From Bacteroidota bacterium (GTDB taxonomy: Bacteria > Bacteroidota > Bacteroidia > Palsa-948), in the NCBI GenBank assembly GCA_016195025.1, contig JACQAL010000057.1:1-46128 (forward strand): DNA of 46,128 bases, written 5' to 3'. This document shows positions 1 to 7,016 of the stretch, in pieces. Positions within the stretch are counted from its first letter, which is position 1. Each line of letters begins with the position of its first letter. The notes beneath the pieces were generated by a model, which ran no database searches, was not told the DNA's origin, and saw nothing but the letters and a program-made list of their open reading frames with translations. The translations under genes were made by a program, and so were the position numbers.

Positions 1-296
1 AGAACAACATTATTATTTGCGATGAGTGTTTTTGTAAGCCGAGCTTACGAACTACTCACCCACGAAGTGCAACTTCGCGGGTACTCAACTATACAAAACA
101 GCTTAGCGCGTACGGGGGACTCGAAATTTCTTTGCGATTCATGTCTCCGAATCCTTACGGGGGCTCGGGTTCAAGTGCTAATCCGCAGTTTAAGCAGTAA
201 ATTTTTTTTCATTGTTAATACTTTCCTTGTAATAATTTTCGCTGAGCAAATATTTTTTGGAACTTTGACTTTAACAAATTTTATTTCAACTGTTTT
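1..296 (+). other. left-edge region without a supported gene; open frame 3-197
   Basis: A frame is open from the window edge to a TAA at 195-197 and could be the tail of a gene that begins to the left, but its translation matches no family I know and has no start inside the window. The stretch is rich in small palindromes, such as GTAAGC-cga-GCTTAC near 33-47 and GAAGT-gca-ACTTC near 64-76. It also carries two near-identical ACGGGGG(A)CTCG segments near 111 and 158. It may equally be a non-coding repeat. Bases 198-296 are an AT-rich leader for the next gene. Confidence 0.2.
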
Positions 297-1430
297 ATGA
301 TTCAAAAAACCATACTGATTCTAATCATCCTGTCGGTTTGTGTTTTGAACTGTTATGCGCAGGGCAAAGAAACAACCGATTTGCAGCGCATCAACTTAAC
401 CGGAAAAGTGAAGAGTATTCATCTGACTGCCTACGAGAATACAGCATGGAGCGATAAGCCCGCGAAATGGACAATGTTGCACAAAGCATATCCTTGCATA
501 TATGATTTATCTGCTGACATGAATGAGTTTTTGTCATTTGATAACAAAGGACGAACTACCGAGAAGAAGCATTATTACGAAGACAATAAAGAATACAAAA
601 CAATCACAAAGTACGATGTTAGCGGAAACAAAATCGAAACCATAGATTACAGGCACGACACCATAACCGGTAAGATAACATACAAATATGATGGCAACGG
701 GAAAATAACGGAATCATCTTCTTATAACGAAAACAAATTACGGAAAAAGATAATTTACAAATACGACACCAAGGGAAATACAATTGAGGAAAACGAATTT
801 GATGACAAGGAAAAACCGTCAGGCAAAATAATCTGCAAGTATGATGATAAGGGTAAGATGATTGAAAAAGACAATAGCAATGCAAAAGGAATGGTAACTT
901 CTAAAAACATATACACGCATAACGAAAAGGGGATTCTCACTGAAGAAAATTTTTATGAGCCGAAAGACAGTTTGAATAAGAAAATAAAATACGATGACAA
1001 TGGAAATAAAATTGAAGATTGTAGTTATTACAAAAATAAAATGACATCAAATGTTACTTATCAGTATGACAAAAAAGGAAATATGCTCGAATCCATTGAG
1101 CACAACAAGGATGGAAGCATTTACAGGAAATGGACACACAAGTATGATGACAAAGGAAATAAAACGGAAGAAAGGATATGGTGCTGTGGCAGCAGCGGTG
1201 AATCCTCCGCAAAGGAGTTTGTAAAATATTTTAAGTATGACAATAATGGGAATGTCATTACAATAACCGATTATCGTTCGGGTATGGATAAAAAACCTAC
1301 GGAATATAAATTTGAGTATGAATACGACACGAAAGGAAACTGGGTAAACCGAACCACTGTCTTCAGTGATTTCCCGGAAGTTGCTCCGCACCCGCAATGC
1401 AGAATGGAAAGAATAATTACATACTATTAA
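297..1430 (+). CDS. secreted YD-repeat (RHS-like) protein
   Basis: The product has 377 residues. Residues 1-22 form a signal peptide: a Lys-containing start, an Ile/Leu/Val core and an Ala-Gln end. From about residue 75 the protein is almost entirely a degenerate repeat of about 20 residues of the form Y-x-Y-D-x-x-G-N-x-x-E, with ten or so copies. This is the YD-repeat pattern seen in RHS and wall-associated proteins, which folds as a beta-sheet coil. There is no RHS core domain, toxin tip or T9SS tail, so it is a short stand-alone repeat protein. A periplasmic or surface location is inferred from the signal peptide. Function is unknown; binding of carbohydrate or protein is a guess. The ATG at 297 places the signal peptide correctly. 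The GldN-like gene starts 13 bp after the stop, so the two may be cotranscribed. Confidence 0.75.
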   Translation: MIQKTILILIILSVCVLNCYAQGKETTDLQRINLTGKVKSIHLTAYENTAWSDKPAKWTMLHKAYPCIYDLSADMNEFLSFDNKGRTTEKKHYYEDNKEYKTITKYDVSGNKIETIDYRHDTITGKITYKYDGNGKITESSSYNENKLRKKIIYKYDTKGNTIEENEFDDKEKPSGKIICKYDDKGKMIEKDNSNAKGMVTSKNIYTHNEKGILTEENFYEPKDSLNKKIKYDDNGNKIEDCSYYKNKMTSNVTYQYDKKGNMLESIEHNKDGSIYRKWTHKYDDKGNKTEERIWCCGSSGESSAKEFVKYFKYDNNGNVITITDYRSGMDKKPTEYKFEYEYDTKGNWVNRTTVFSDFPEVAPHPQCRMERIITYY

Positions 1431-1443
1431 TTTTTTGTATCAC

Positions 1444-2658
1444 ATGAAAAAAATAACCATCCTAACAGGAACCATCGGCTTGCTGGTGTTTTCACAAAAA
1501 GCGGAAGCGCAAAAAACAGCAACAGGCAGTTCGGATAATCAGAATAGTATCTGGTCGGCTTCGAGCATTTATTTTCAGGACCCGTTTTCCGCTATAGATT
1601 TTTTTGACCGGTATTATAACACTGACCCAACATCTCCGCGCACTTACAACCGCGATTCATCTCACTGTGTCGCTGCCGAAGGGCATTCAACGCGCGGTTC
1701 TCTTTCATCTCTGATTTTTGTTCTTGTAAATACGGCAAAGAAGGGAACGGTCCCGGTTTATGATTACGATATGGATAATGATGGTCCCTCTTCTAAAAAA
1801 ATTCCTTTGAAAGAAATAAAGGAGTACGGAATACACCGAGATAGTGTTTTTCAAATTAATCCCCAAACAGGTGAAGGAGAAATGATGCTTAAAGCGGACA
1901 CGCTTCCTATGAAAATGTTCAAGGCGCTTAAAGTTAACCAGGAGTGGTACTGGAATGCTAAAACAAATAAACTTGAAGTAATCATTACGGATGCTGCGCC
2001 ATTGCATTGGAAGTTGGATGATATAGGAGAGTTACGCGCTTTAAAAGCGATGTGCTATTTTAAATTTGTGGAGCGAGCCATTTTTACAAATCCGAATCAT
2101 AAAGTATTTTCTCAGGACATAGTATGGGCAGGCAGAATATCACAATCGCTGATGATTAACGATAAAGATTTTTTTAAAGAACACAATGAGGAACTGACCG
2201 GAATGAAATTGGCTCCGGCAAATTTAGCAGAGTGTGTTCAGGGAGATTGGTATTGCAACCGCTCGTATGAAGGACAAACCATGTTACTAAAAACAATGTT
2301 CATTCCCGAGGGAGAGAAATTATCTTTCTGGATTTTTAAAGCGGCATACATCGGGGCGCTGCAAGTGTATGCTGACAAAGATGGCGCACCGGATTTTACA
2401 AAAAAACTTTCTGTCGAACAGATTAAACAATGCTGTGTAAAAAATATAGAAGCAATCATGGATGGGAATGCTACCGTTGTTCATGATACAATTCGCGTTG
2501 AAGATGCAAGCGCTTTGCGTGTGAACCAGGATTGGTATTTTAATAAGGCGACCTTCCGGCTTGAATCAAAAATTACGAGCGTGGCATTGATGATGGATAG
2601 AACCAATGAATATGGCGAACGAAAAGGATATGAAATTTTATTTTGGGTAAAGTTCTGA
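1444..2658 (+). CDS. GldN/PorN-like secreted protein (tentative)
   Basis: I chose the ATG at 1444 over an in-frame TTG at 1435 because it gives a clean signal peptide ending Ala-Glu-Ala-Gln. The mature protein has a segment reading R-G-S-L-S-S-L-I-F followed by V-P-V-Y-D, which resembles the N-terminal part of GldN (R-S-L-x-x-L-I). It also has two copies of a motif of the type A-L-[KR]-V-N-Q-[ED]-W-Y-[WF]-N-x-x-T, similar to the V-K-x-D-W-x-F-D motif of GldN/PorN. GldN is a periplasmic part of the gliding and T9SS motor. At about 404 residues this protein is longer than typical GldN (about 300), and no gldKLM neighbours are present, so it is more likely a divergent paralogue than the motor component. 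Motif resemblance is from memory; an HMM search would decide. Confidence 0.5.
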   Translation: MKKITILTGTIGLLVFSQKAEAQKTATGSSDNQNSIWSASSIYFQDPFSAIDFFDRYYNTDPTSPRTYNRDSSHCVAAEGHSTRGSLSSLIFVLVNTAKKGTVPVYDYDMDNDGPSSKKIPLKEIKEYGIHRDSVFQINPQTGEGEMMLKADTLPMKMFKALKVNQEWYWNAKTNKLEVIITDAAPLHWKLDDIGELRALKAMCYFKFVERAIFTNPNHKVFSQDIVWAGRISQSLMINDKDFFKEHNEELTGMKLAPANLAECVQGDWYCNRSYEGQTMLLKTMFIPEGEKLSFWIFKAAYIGALQVYADKDGAPDFTKKLSVEQIKQCCVKNIEAIMDGNATVVHDTIRVEDASALRVNQDWYFNKATFRLESKITSVALMMDRTNEYGERKGYEILFWVKF

Positions 2659-2680
2659 CACATGAACGCTACACAAAAAA

Positions 2681-2712
2681 AATTCCGTTCGGTGTTTGTG
2701 CCAGACGGAATT
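2681..2712 (-). terminator. intrinsic terminator for minus-strand transcription
   Basis: An 8-bp perfect stem, AATTCCGT/ACGGAATT (2681-2688 with 2705-2712), is followed on the minus strand by a run of eight Ts. It points out of the small minus-strand frame 2736-2846 and could also stop plus-strand transcription from the GldN-like gene. Confidence 0.6.
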
Positions 2713-2735
2713 GAAAACAATTTTTTAAAACAACC

Positions 2736-2846
2736 TTACTTCACTTCGCTCTTCGGCTTCTGCATTTTTGCAGTTTTCGTTTTCACGCCCTTGTGAATGC
2801 CTTTGTGTTTTCCCTTGTCCTGAACTTTTCCTTTTGCATGCGGCAT
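2736..2846 (-). CDS. small Lys/His-rich frame, possibly a gene remnant
   Basis: A 36-residue frame begins ATG-CCG-CAT-GCA and is almost entirely Lys, Gly, His, Gln and Thr (for example K-G-K-H-K-G-I-H-K-G). A terminator hairpin lies 24 bp beyond its stop. The lysine-rich composition together with a properly placed terminator suggests either a real small basic, possibly nucleic-acid-binding protein or the surviving tail of a larger gene cut by the neighbouring IS. The frame stays open upstream of this ATG for about 20 codons to a stop, without a better start. There is no recognisable family. Confidence 0.3.
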   Translation of the reverse strand: MPHAKGKVQDKGKHKGIHKGVKTKTAKMQKPKSEVK

Positions 2847-2974
2847 GGAAGCAACAAAGCGAAAATGGTGCTTGCGGTGCGCGGAAAAATAGAAGTGCTG
2901 AAAGCATATTTCTTAATCGGCTCGGAAATGAAATTTATTTCGCACGGCTTTTATGCGCTGGTGAACGATAAAAT

Positions 2975-3220
2975 GGAAGAGGTGTGTAAAGCAATATCGA
3001 CCATCGTCTTACTCAACCAAGCACTCCGAAAACAAACGGCATGGTGGAACAAGCCAATGGCATCATCAAGTCAAATACCATTCTCAGAGAGCGGTATGCC
3101 TGCAAAGAAGCAATGAAAACAGACCTGATGAAATTCCTTGTCTTTTATCTTCTTTACAGAAGGCACGGAAGTTTGAAAAAAGAACTGAATGTTAAAACAC
3201 CTTTTGAGGCGGTTTTTTTA
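2975..3220 (+). pseudogene. decayed IS transposase fragment (DDE/rve type, IS481-like)
   Basis: Frame 2 from 2990 encodes I-D-H-R-L-T-Q-P-S-T-P-K-T-N-G-M-V-E and then a stretch ending R-R-H-G-S-L-K-K-E-L-N-V-K-T-P-F. These are the end of the retroviral-integrase-type catalytic core, including the DDE glutamate in N-G-M-V-E, and the C-terminal tail of IS481/IS3-like transposases. Upstream, the matching E-V-C-K lies in another frame, with a TAA at 2987-2989 in frame 2. At least one indel therefore separates the pieces. The N-terminal half, the first two catalytic aspartates and both IS ends are missing or unrecognisable. The frame remains open to 3478, but the part after about 3220 does not resemble a transposase. 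This is a dead remnant. Confidence 0.75.
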
Positions 3221-3359
3221 TTTCCCCAAGAATCAACTTTAAAGATTTGCGGGCAGCCATACTGTAAAAACTCCTTCCTGAAAAATATTTCTGGTTTGTT
3301 TATGGAATCATCTGTTTCCATACATCATATCCCTAAACAACCAATTAAAACAAAATCAA

Positions 3360-4172
3360 ATGAAAAAAGTAATCATCACTGCCCAAGAGTTATCACGGCT
3401 CATTATCCTGCTCGCAACTTCGAGCAATCTTCCGAAAATTGTGATTTCACGCACCTACAAAAAACTGAACACTCCTGACCTGGGCGCATTCGCACATGAC
3501 ACCGTTCATTTTACTGGCGACCCCGATGCCACCGCTCCGCCCGTATCTGACGGCACGCTGCAAGCCAAAGCAACTTCCCTGCTCACCGATTACGGCACCT
3601 GGCTCAAAACAAAAGACCCGGCATTGGAAAAGCAAATCAAGAGAAAGCGCAACGACCTCATTCTGCAATTGGATAAAGATGCCGACTACCTGCAGGGGGT
3701 GGCAAGAGATGTGGCGGTGGCGGCAGGCGATGTTACGGCAGGCGAAGCGGTGGTCATACGCATTGGCTTTACGCTGAAAAAGAGAACAGGCGGCAAAAAA
3801 CCCGACTTCGGAGTGATTGCCTCCGGACCCAACTTTGTGCAGTTGCACTCAAAAAAAGCAAAGAAAGGAAACGAAGGGCACATGTGGAGATATGGCATCA
3901 CCACTGCAAAAGGAACTCCGCCTCCGCAGCCGGGGCTCATCACTCACTTTACTCTTGAAACCGATGTTATATTACACGACCTTCCGAGCAATACCGTTAT
4001 TGGCATACAGCATACCAGCGTGCTGCCCGTGAGTCATACCAAAAAAACCAGCGCAAAAACCAGCAAAACGGCAACCGCAACTCCATTGAGCAAGGCGAAA
4101 CACCCGCTCTTCAGCCACACGAACCCCGACCCTTATAATTGGACTGACTTTATTTATGTGGTAATTCAGTAA
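3360..4172 (+). CDS. conserved Bacteroidota hypothetical protein, Ala/Thr/Lys-rich
   Basis: This 270-residue protein has no clear signal peptide. The first 80 residues have short helices. Residues 80-125 form a helical stretch that ends in D-K-D-A-D-Y-L-Q-G-V-A. The middle (about 125-230) contains a V-I-R-I-G-F-T-L-K-K segment and alternating hydrophobics that look like a beta-sandwich, possibly fibronectin-III-like. The layout resembles a recurrent family of uncharacterised Bacteroidota proteins of about 200 residues with an AxGDxxxixsxGF-type motif, often found in accessory regions. The GC content is clearly higher than in the sigma-factor block that follows, consistent with a different origin. 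Function unknown. The start follows an AT-rich leader of about 30 bp. Confidence 0.65.
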   Translation: MKKVIITAQELSRLIILLATSSNLPKIVISRTYKKLNTPDLGAFAHDTVHFTGDPDATAPPVSDGTLQAKATSLLTDYGTWLKTKDPALEKQIKRKRNDLILQLDKDADYLQGVARDVAVAAGDVTAGEAVVIRIGFTLKKRTGGKKPDFGVIASGPNFVQLHSKKAKKGNEGHMWRYGITTAKGTPPPQPGLITHFTLETDVILHDLPSNTVIGIQHTSVLPVSHTKKTSAKTSKTATATPLSKAKHPLFSHTNPDPYNWTDFIYVVIQ

Positions 4173-4173
4173 G

Positions 4174-4235
4174 AAACTCTCCCCGTCCTGCGGACACCCC
4201 TCTCTTTTAGCAAGAGAGGGGGAAGAGGGCGAGTT
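4174..4235. repeat. palindromic repeat with 10-bp CCCCTCTCTT stem
   Basis: CCCCTCTCTT (4197-4206) and AAGAGAGGGG (4212-4221) form a perfect hairpin with a 5-nt loop, enclosed by AACTC/GAGTT arms at 4175-4179 and 4231-4235. It begins right after the stop of the upstream gene, and no T-run follows on the plus strand. It looks more like a dispersed REP-type palindrome than a simple terminator, though it may still end transcripts. Confidence 0.6.
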
Positions 4236-4268
4236 CCTCATGTGGCAATGTTGGCCACTCATGTAATA

Positions 4269-4541
4269 GTCGCGCAGGTTGTTATAAGAGAAGCATAGGT
4301 TGTTATAATAGTCGCGCATACTATTATAAGAGTCGCGCAGGTTGTTATAAGAGAAGCGAAGATTATTCTAAGAGCAGTGAAGGTTGTTAGAAGAGAAGCA
4401 TAGGTTGTTATAATAGTCGCGCATACTATTATAAGAGTCGCGCAGATTGTTACAGCAACAGCACAGGTTGTTAAAGGAGTCGCGCAGATTGATACATGAG
4501 TAGCAGCGATTGATGCATGAGTCGCGCAGGTTGTTACAGAT
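4269..4541. repeat. 21-bp minisatellite, 13 tandem units
   Basis: Thirteen contiguous 21-bp units start at 4269, 4290, 4311 and so on, with consensus close to GTCGCGCAGGTTGTTATAAGA. The units alternate between GTCGCGCA and GAAGCATA-type heads, and a three-unit block (4290-4352) is repeated almost exactly at 4395-4457. Because the period is divisible by three, the minus strand reads as a heptapeptide repeat (N-N-L-R-D-S-Y and N-N-L-C-F-S-Y types) across nearly the whole array, interrupted by one TAG near 4369. No start, signal or domain context supports a functional protein. This may be a decayed repeat protein or a non-coding satellite. Confidence 0.9.
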
Positions 4542-4547
4542 ATTCAG

Positions 4548-4565
4548 TGTTAACCACAACCGCAC
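4548..4565 (-). repeat. 18-bp element, inverted partner of 7836-7853
   Basis: Read on the minus strand, this is GTGCGGTTGTGGTTAACA. It matches 7836-7853 on the plus strand at 17 of 18 positions. The two copies face each other across the sigma factor / barrel / collagen-like block and could be the worn ends of an inserted segment or two copies of a dispersed repeat. Confidence 0.5.
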
Positions 4566-4904
4566 TAAAGACATTTCTCCGTAGACAATTTAGCGGTTGA
4601 CGGTTGAACTTTCTGACCAAAACAAAGGACAAATACAGCGACCATTTCTCGCTTCGTGGACAGGTACGCAGGTAGCGGACAGCATTTCAAAACAACATAT
4701 AATAAGGTAGCGGGACAGTTACTTTCTCAATTAGTCATTGCACAAGCACAGACAGCATTACAATTTCTCCGCAGGACAATTTTACAAGCATGAAATAACT
4801 CCGCAAATGCAAAAGAGCCCCGATGAAGAATCTGGGCACATTTGCACTTGCTCAATCACACGAAGAAAAAAATATTAGCAACAAAAATAAATAACAATTA
4901 ACCC
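4566..4904. other. gene-free intergenic stretch
   Basis: I find no convincing frame, hairpin or RNA here. The sequence is a patchwork with recurring phrases such as CAATTT, GGACA and TTTCTCC that looks like eroded coding or repeat DNA. It ends in the AT-rich promoter region of the ECF sigma gene. Confidence 0.5.
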
Positions 4905-4931
4905 AACCATTTTTCTTATTTTAGTATCTAT
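4905..4931 (+). promoter_or_regulatory. predicted ECF-sigma promoter (AACC-N15-GTATCTAT)
   Basis: AACC at 4905-4908 and GTATCTAT at 4924-4931 are separated by exactly 15 bp. The same bipartite element with the same spacer length lies before the collagen-like gene (6947-6973). ECF sigma factors often read a -35 containing AAC and autoregulate, so this is probably the sigma factor's own promoter. The -10 box overlaps the ATG at 4930, which argues that the gene is translated from the downstream TTG. Confidence 0.55.
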
Positions 4932-4950
4932 GTTTAAAAGGAGGAATACT

Positions 4951-5511
4951 TTGTCACTTAATAGCGAAGAACAACTTATCAATGGATGCATTGAGCAAGA
5001 CACGGCATCTCAAAATAAAATATATAAATTATTTGCGCCTAAAATGTTTACAGTATGTATTCGATATTCAAGAAACAGAGAAGATGCTGAAGATACTTTG
5101 CAGGAGGGATTTATGAGAGTGTTTAATAACATAAAAAGTTTCAGGCATCAGGGATCATTTGAAGGATGGATGCGAAGAATTATAATTAATGTAGCGATAC
5201 GAAAATATAAAGACAAATCGAATTTATTTACTGTAATTAATATTGATGCGATAAATTGCGATACTTATTATGAGGAAAATACATTGAGCGAAATTAATTC
5301 GAAAGAGCTGCTTAAACTTATTCAGGAATTGCCTGAAAAATGCAAAATGGTTTTTAACTTATATGTATTTGAAGGAATGAAGCACAGCGAAATTGCTGAG
5401 TTGCTGGGTATAACGATTGGAACATCCAAATCAAATTTATTTGACGCGAGAGAAATTTTAAAACAGGAAATTGCTAAAACAGAAACTATTCAGATGACAG
5501 CTAACGCATGA
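4951..5511 (+). CDS. ECF RNA polymerase sigma factor
   Basis: Region 2 is clear: P-K-M-F-T-V-C-I-R-Y followed by D-A-E-D-T-L-Q-E-G-F-M-R-V-F and then the G-S-F-E-G-W-M-R-R-I motif. Region 4 reads E-L-P-E-K-C-K-M-V-F-N-L-Y-V-F-E-G-M-K-H-S-E-I-A-E followed by an HTH. There are no extra domains. I place the start at TTG 4951 because AAAAGGAGG (4936-4944) is a strong Shine-Dalgarno 6 nt upstream, a rarity in this phylum. The longer ATG 4930 start lies inside the predicted -10 box. The stop overlaps the next ATG by 4 bp, so translation is coupled to the barrel protein, which probably holds or signals to this sigma factor. The gene is much more AT-rich than the core genes in this window. Confidence 0.9.
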   Translation: MSLNSEEQLINGCIEQDTASQNKIYKLFAPKMFTVCIRYSRNREDAEDTLQEGFMRVFNNIKSFRHQGSFEGWMRRIIINVAIRKYKDKSNLFTVINIDAINCDTYYEENTLSEINSKELLKLIQELPEKCKMVFNLYVFEGMKHSEIAELLGITIGTSKSNLFDAREILKQEIAKTETIQMTANA

Positions 5512-6917
5512 TGGACGAAAACAACATAGACGATTTGTTCAGAGATAATGTTGAGCCGTTGAGAATAAAACCTCCTGAAAAAATTTGGAGTTCACTGGAA
5601 GCATCTTTAGAAAAAAAGAAGACAGCGGTTTATAAAAGAAGGGTATTTTATTTTCAAACACTCTCGGCTATTCTTGCTGTAGCGTTGATATTCATACTGT
5701 CATATGAGTATTTTAATGCTTCAAAAAATGTTTCTGCTAAAAGCAATGAAATAAATGAAATATCAGCGAAGAAGAATGTAATAAATACTTTAGTTGCAAC
5801 GAATGAGGATAATTCACAGAGTAATAATTTATCAGAAAATAATATTACTGTAAAGGGAAAAAAGACAAATGCGGAGATTATTCATTCTAAAGAAGTGTTT
5901 GAAAAAACAAAGTCAAAAAAATCTTTTTATGATGAAACGATAAAAAGAAATTTGGTTTCAGAAAATTCAGAAGTCAAAAAAGAAAATAATCTGGAAAGCA
6001 ATTTATCTAATGAAAAAAACATTAAGAACAATGATGCAAATGAGATTGCAAAACAAAATCAAACTGCACAAGAAAATATTATAGTGAAAAATGATTCGGT
6101 GAAAATAAATTTAGGCAAAGCAAACAAAGATTCATCAGAGAAATCGGAATTGAAACAAGAAACTGTTTCACAAAATGATTCATCTGCAAATAATACAACT
6201 GAAGGTTCAAAAACAAATCAAAATTTCTTATCTCATATCTCAATTTCTGCCTTTTTCTCACCTGAATATGTACAACATTACTTGAGCAACAGCAATTATA
6301 AAAATGATTTCAATAAAAATGAAAACCCTGATTTTTCTTATACTGCTGGAATAAAATTAGGATGCGATTTGAATAAGTATTGGACACTGCAATCGGGAGC
6401 ATTTTTTTCTTCTTTATCGCAGAATATAAAACCAACAACACTTTTTGCAAAGAACGGCTCTGACGGTTCACCACATTATATGATGCCAACATCGTATGGA
6501 ACTATTGAAGTGCCTAATTCTTCTTCGATACCGAAAGAAGGGGACACAACAGACAGCTATTCATGCAAACAAACTTTTCATTTTATTAGCATTCCTTTAT
6601 TGCTGAAGTATAAGATACAATCGGGAAAATTAAATTACTATTTATTTTCAGGAGCAACTTTCAATTTGTTGATTGCAGATAAAGTAAATATGCAACTGGA
6701 ACAAAAACATGAAACGATTCAGAACGGCACAAATGGCTTGAATAAATCAAATGCAAGCGCGATATTGGGCGCAGGCGTTCAGTATAACATAAGAAAATTT
6801 AATTTATATCTTGAACCTGCATACAGAAGGTCGGTTACTTCAATCACCAAAAGGATTTATGCGAATTCCTATCCTTATTCATTCGGGTTATCGCTGGGCA
6901 TAGGTTATCATTTTTAA
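5508..6917 (+). CDS. membrane-anchored outer-membrane barrel protein (putative anti-sigma fusion)
   Basis: The 469 residues fall into four parts. A cytoplasmic N-terminus of about 45 residues contains a D-D-L-F-R-D / P-P-E-K-I-W-S-S-L-E motif, and one transmembrane helix spans about 47-68. A low-complexity Asn/Lys/Ser/Glu-rich linker runs from about 70 to 240, and a C-terminal domain from about 243 to 469 resembles an outer-membrane beta-barrel (PorT/OmpA-like), ending in aromatic G-Y-H-F. The N-terminus resembles those found on barrel proteins directly behind ECF sigma genes in Bacteroidota, so an anti-sigma or sensing role is a reasonable inference. The linker is long enough to cross the periplasm. 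The 4-bp overlap with the sigma gene supports a shared function. No zinc-binding HxxxCxxC anti-sigma motif is visible. Confidence 0.75.
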   Translation: MMDENNIDDLFRDNVEPLRIKPPEKIWSSLEASLEKKKTAVYKRRVFYFQTLSAILAVALIFILSYEYFNASKNVSAKSNEINEISAKKNVINTLVATNEDNSQSNNLSENNITVKGKKTNAEIIHSKEVFEKTKSKKSFYDETIKRNLVSENSEVKKENNLESNLSNEKNIKNNDANEIAKQNQTAQENIIVKNDSVKINLGKANKDSSEKSELKQETVSQNDSSANNTTEGSKTNQNFLSHISISAFFSPEYVQHYLSNSNYKNDFNKNENPDFSYTAGIKLGCDLNKYWTLQSGAFFSSLSQNIKPTTLFAKNGSDGSPHYMMPTSYGTIEVPNSSSIPKEGDTTDSYSCKQTFHFISIPLLLKYKIQSGKLNYYLFSGATFNLLIADKVNMQLEQKHETIQNGTNGLNKSNASAILGAGVQYNIRKFNLYLEPAYRRSVTSITKRIYANSYPYSFGLSLGIGYHF

Positions 6918-6946
6918 GGAGCAAATAATTTTTTTTACATCTTCCC

Positions 6947-6973
6947 AACCATTTCACATTTTATTGTATCTAT
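6947..6973 (+). promoter_or_regulatory. second AACC-N15-GTATCTAT promoter, before the collagen-like gene
   Basis: AACC at 6947-6950 and GTATCTAT at 6966-6973 are 15 bp apart, like the element at 4905-4931; the flanking CCC before AACC and ATTT after it are also shared. The collagen-like lipoprotein gene starts 43 bp downstream. This makes that gene a likely target of the neighbouring ECF sigma factor. Confidence 0.6.
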
Positions 6974-7016
6974 CTATATGTAACTCATAATTTATCATTA
7001 ACCAAACAATTTCAAA

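Noticed and set aside
1-200. Possible tRNA or tmRNA near the GGGTTCAAG motif
   Set aside because: No acceptor or anticodon stem can be paired around it, and the T-arm stem does not close.
22-300. A 92-codon frame over the left edge and the signal-peptide leader
   Set aside because: It ends over the ATG of the YD-repeat gene, has no domain, and its sequence is palindromic; a different frame (3-197) is at least as open.
619-1397. Long antisense frames under the YD-repeat gene
   Set aside because: They mirror the repetitive codon pattern of the plus-strand repeats and have no independent signals.
3447-4319. Antisense and alternate-frame ORFs over the Ala/Thr-rich gene, including 3972-4319
   Set aside because: They are shadows of the higher-GC sense gene; the minus frame at 4236-4319 only reads the minisatellite.
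4174-4541. Possible CRISPR array
   Set aside because: The repeats are contiguous 21-bp units without unique spacers, and no cas genes are present.
4930-4932. ATG as the start of the sigma factor gene
   Set aside because: It lies in the predicted -10 box and lacks an SD; TTG 4951 has a strong one.
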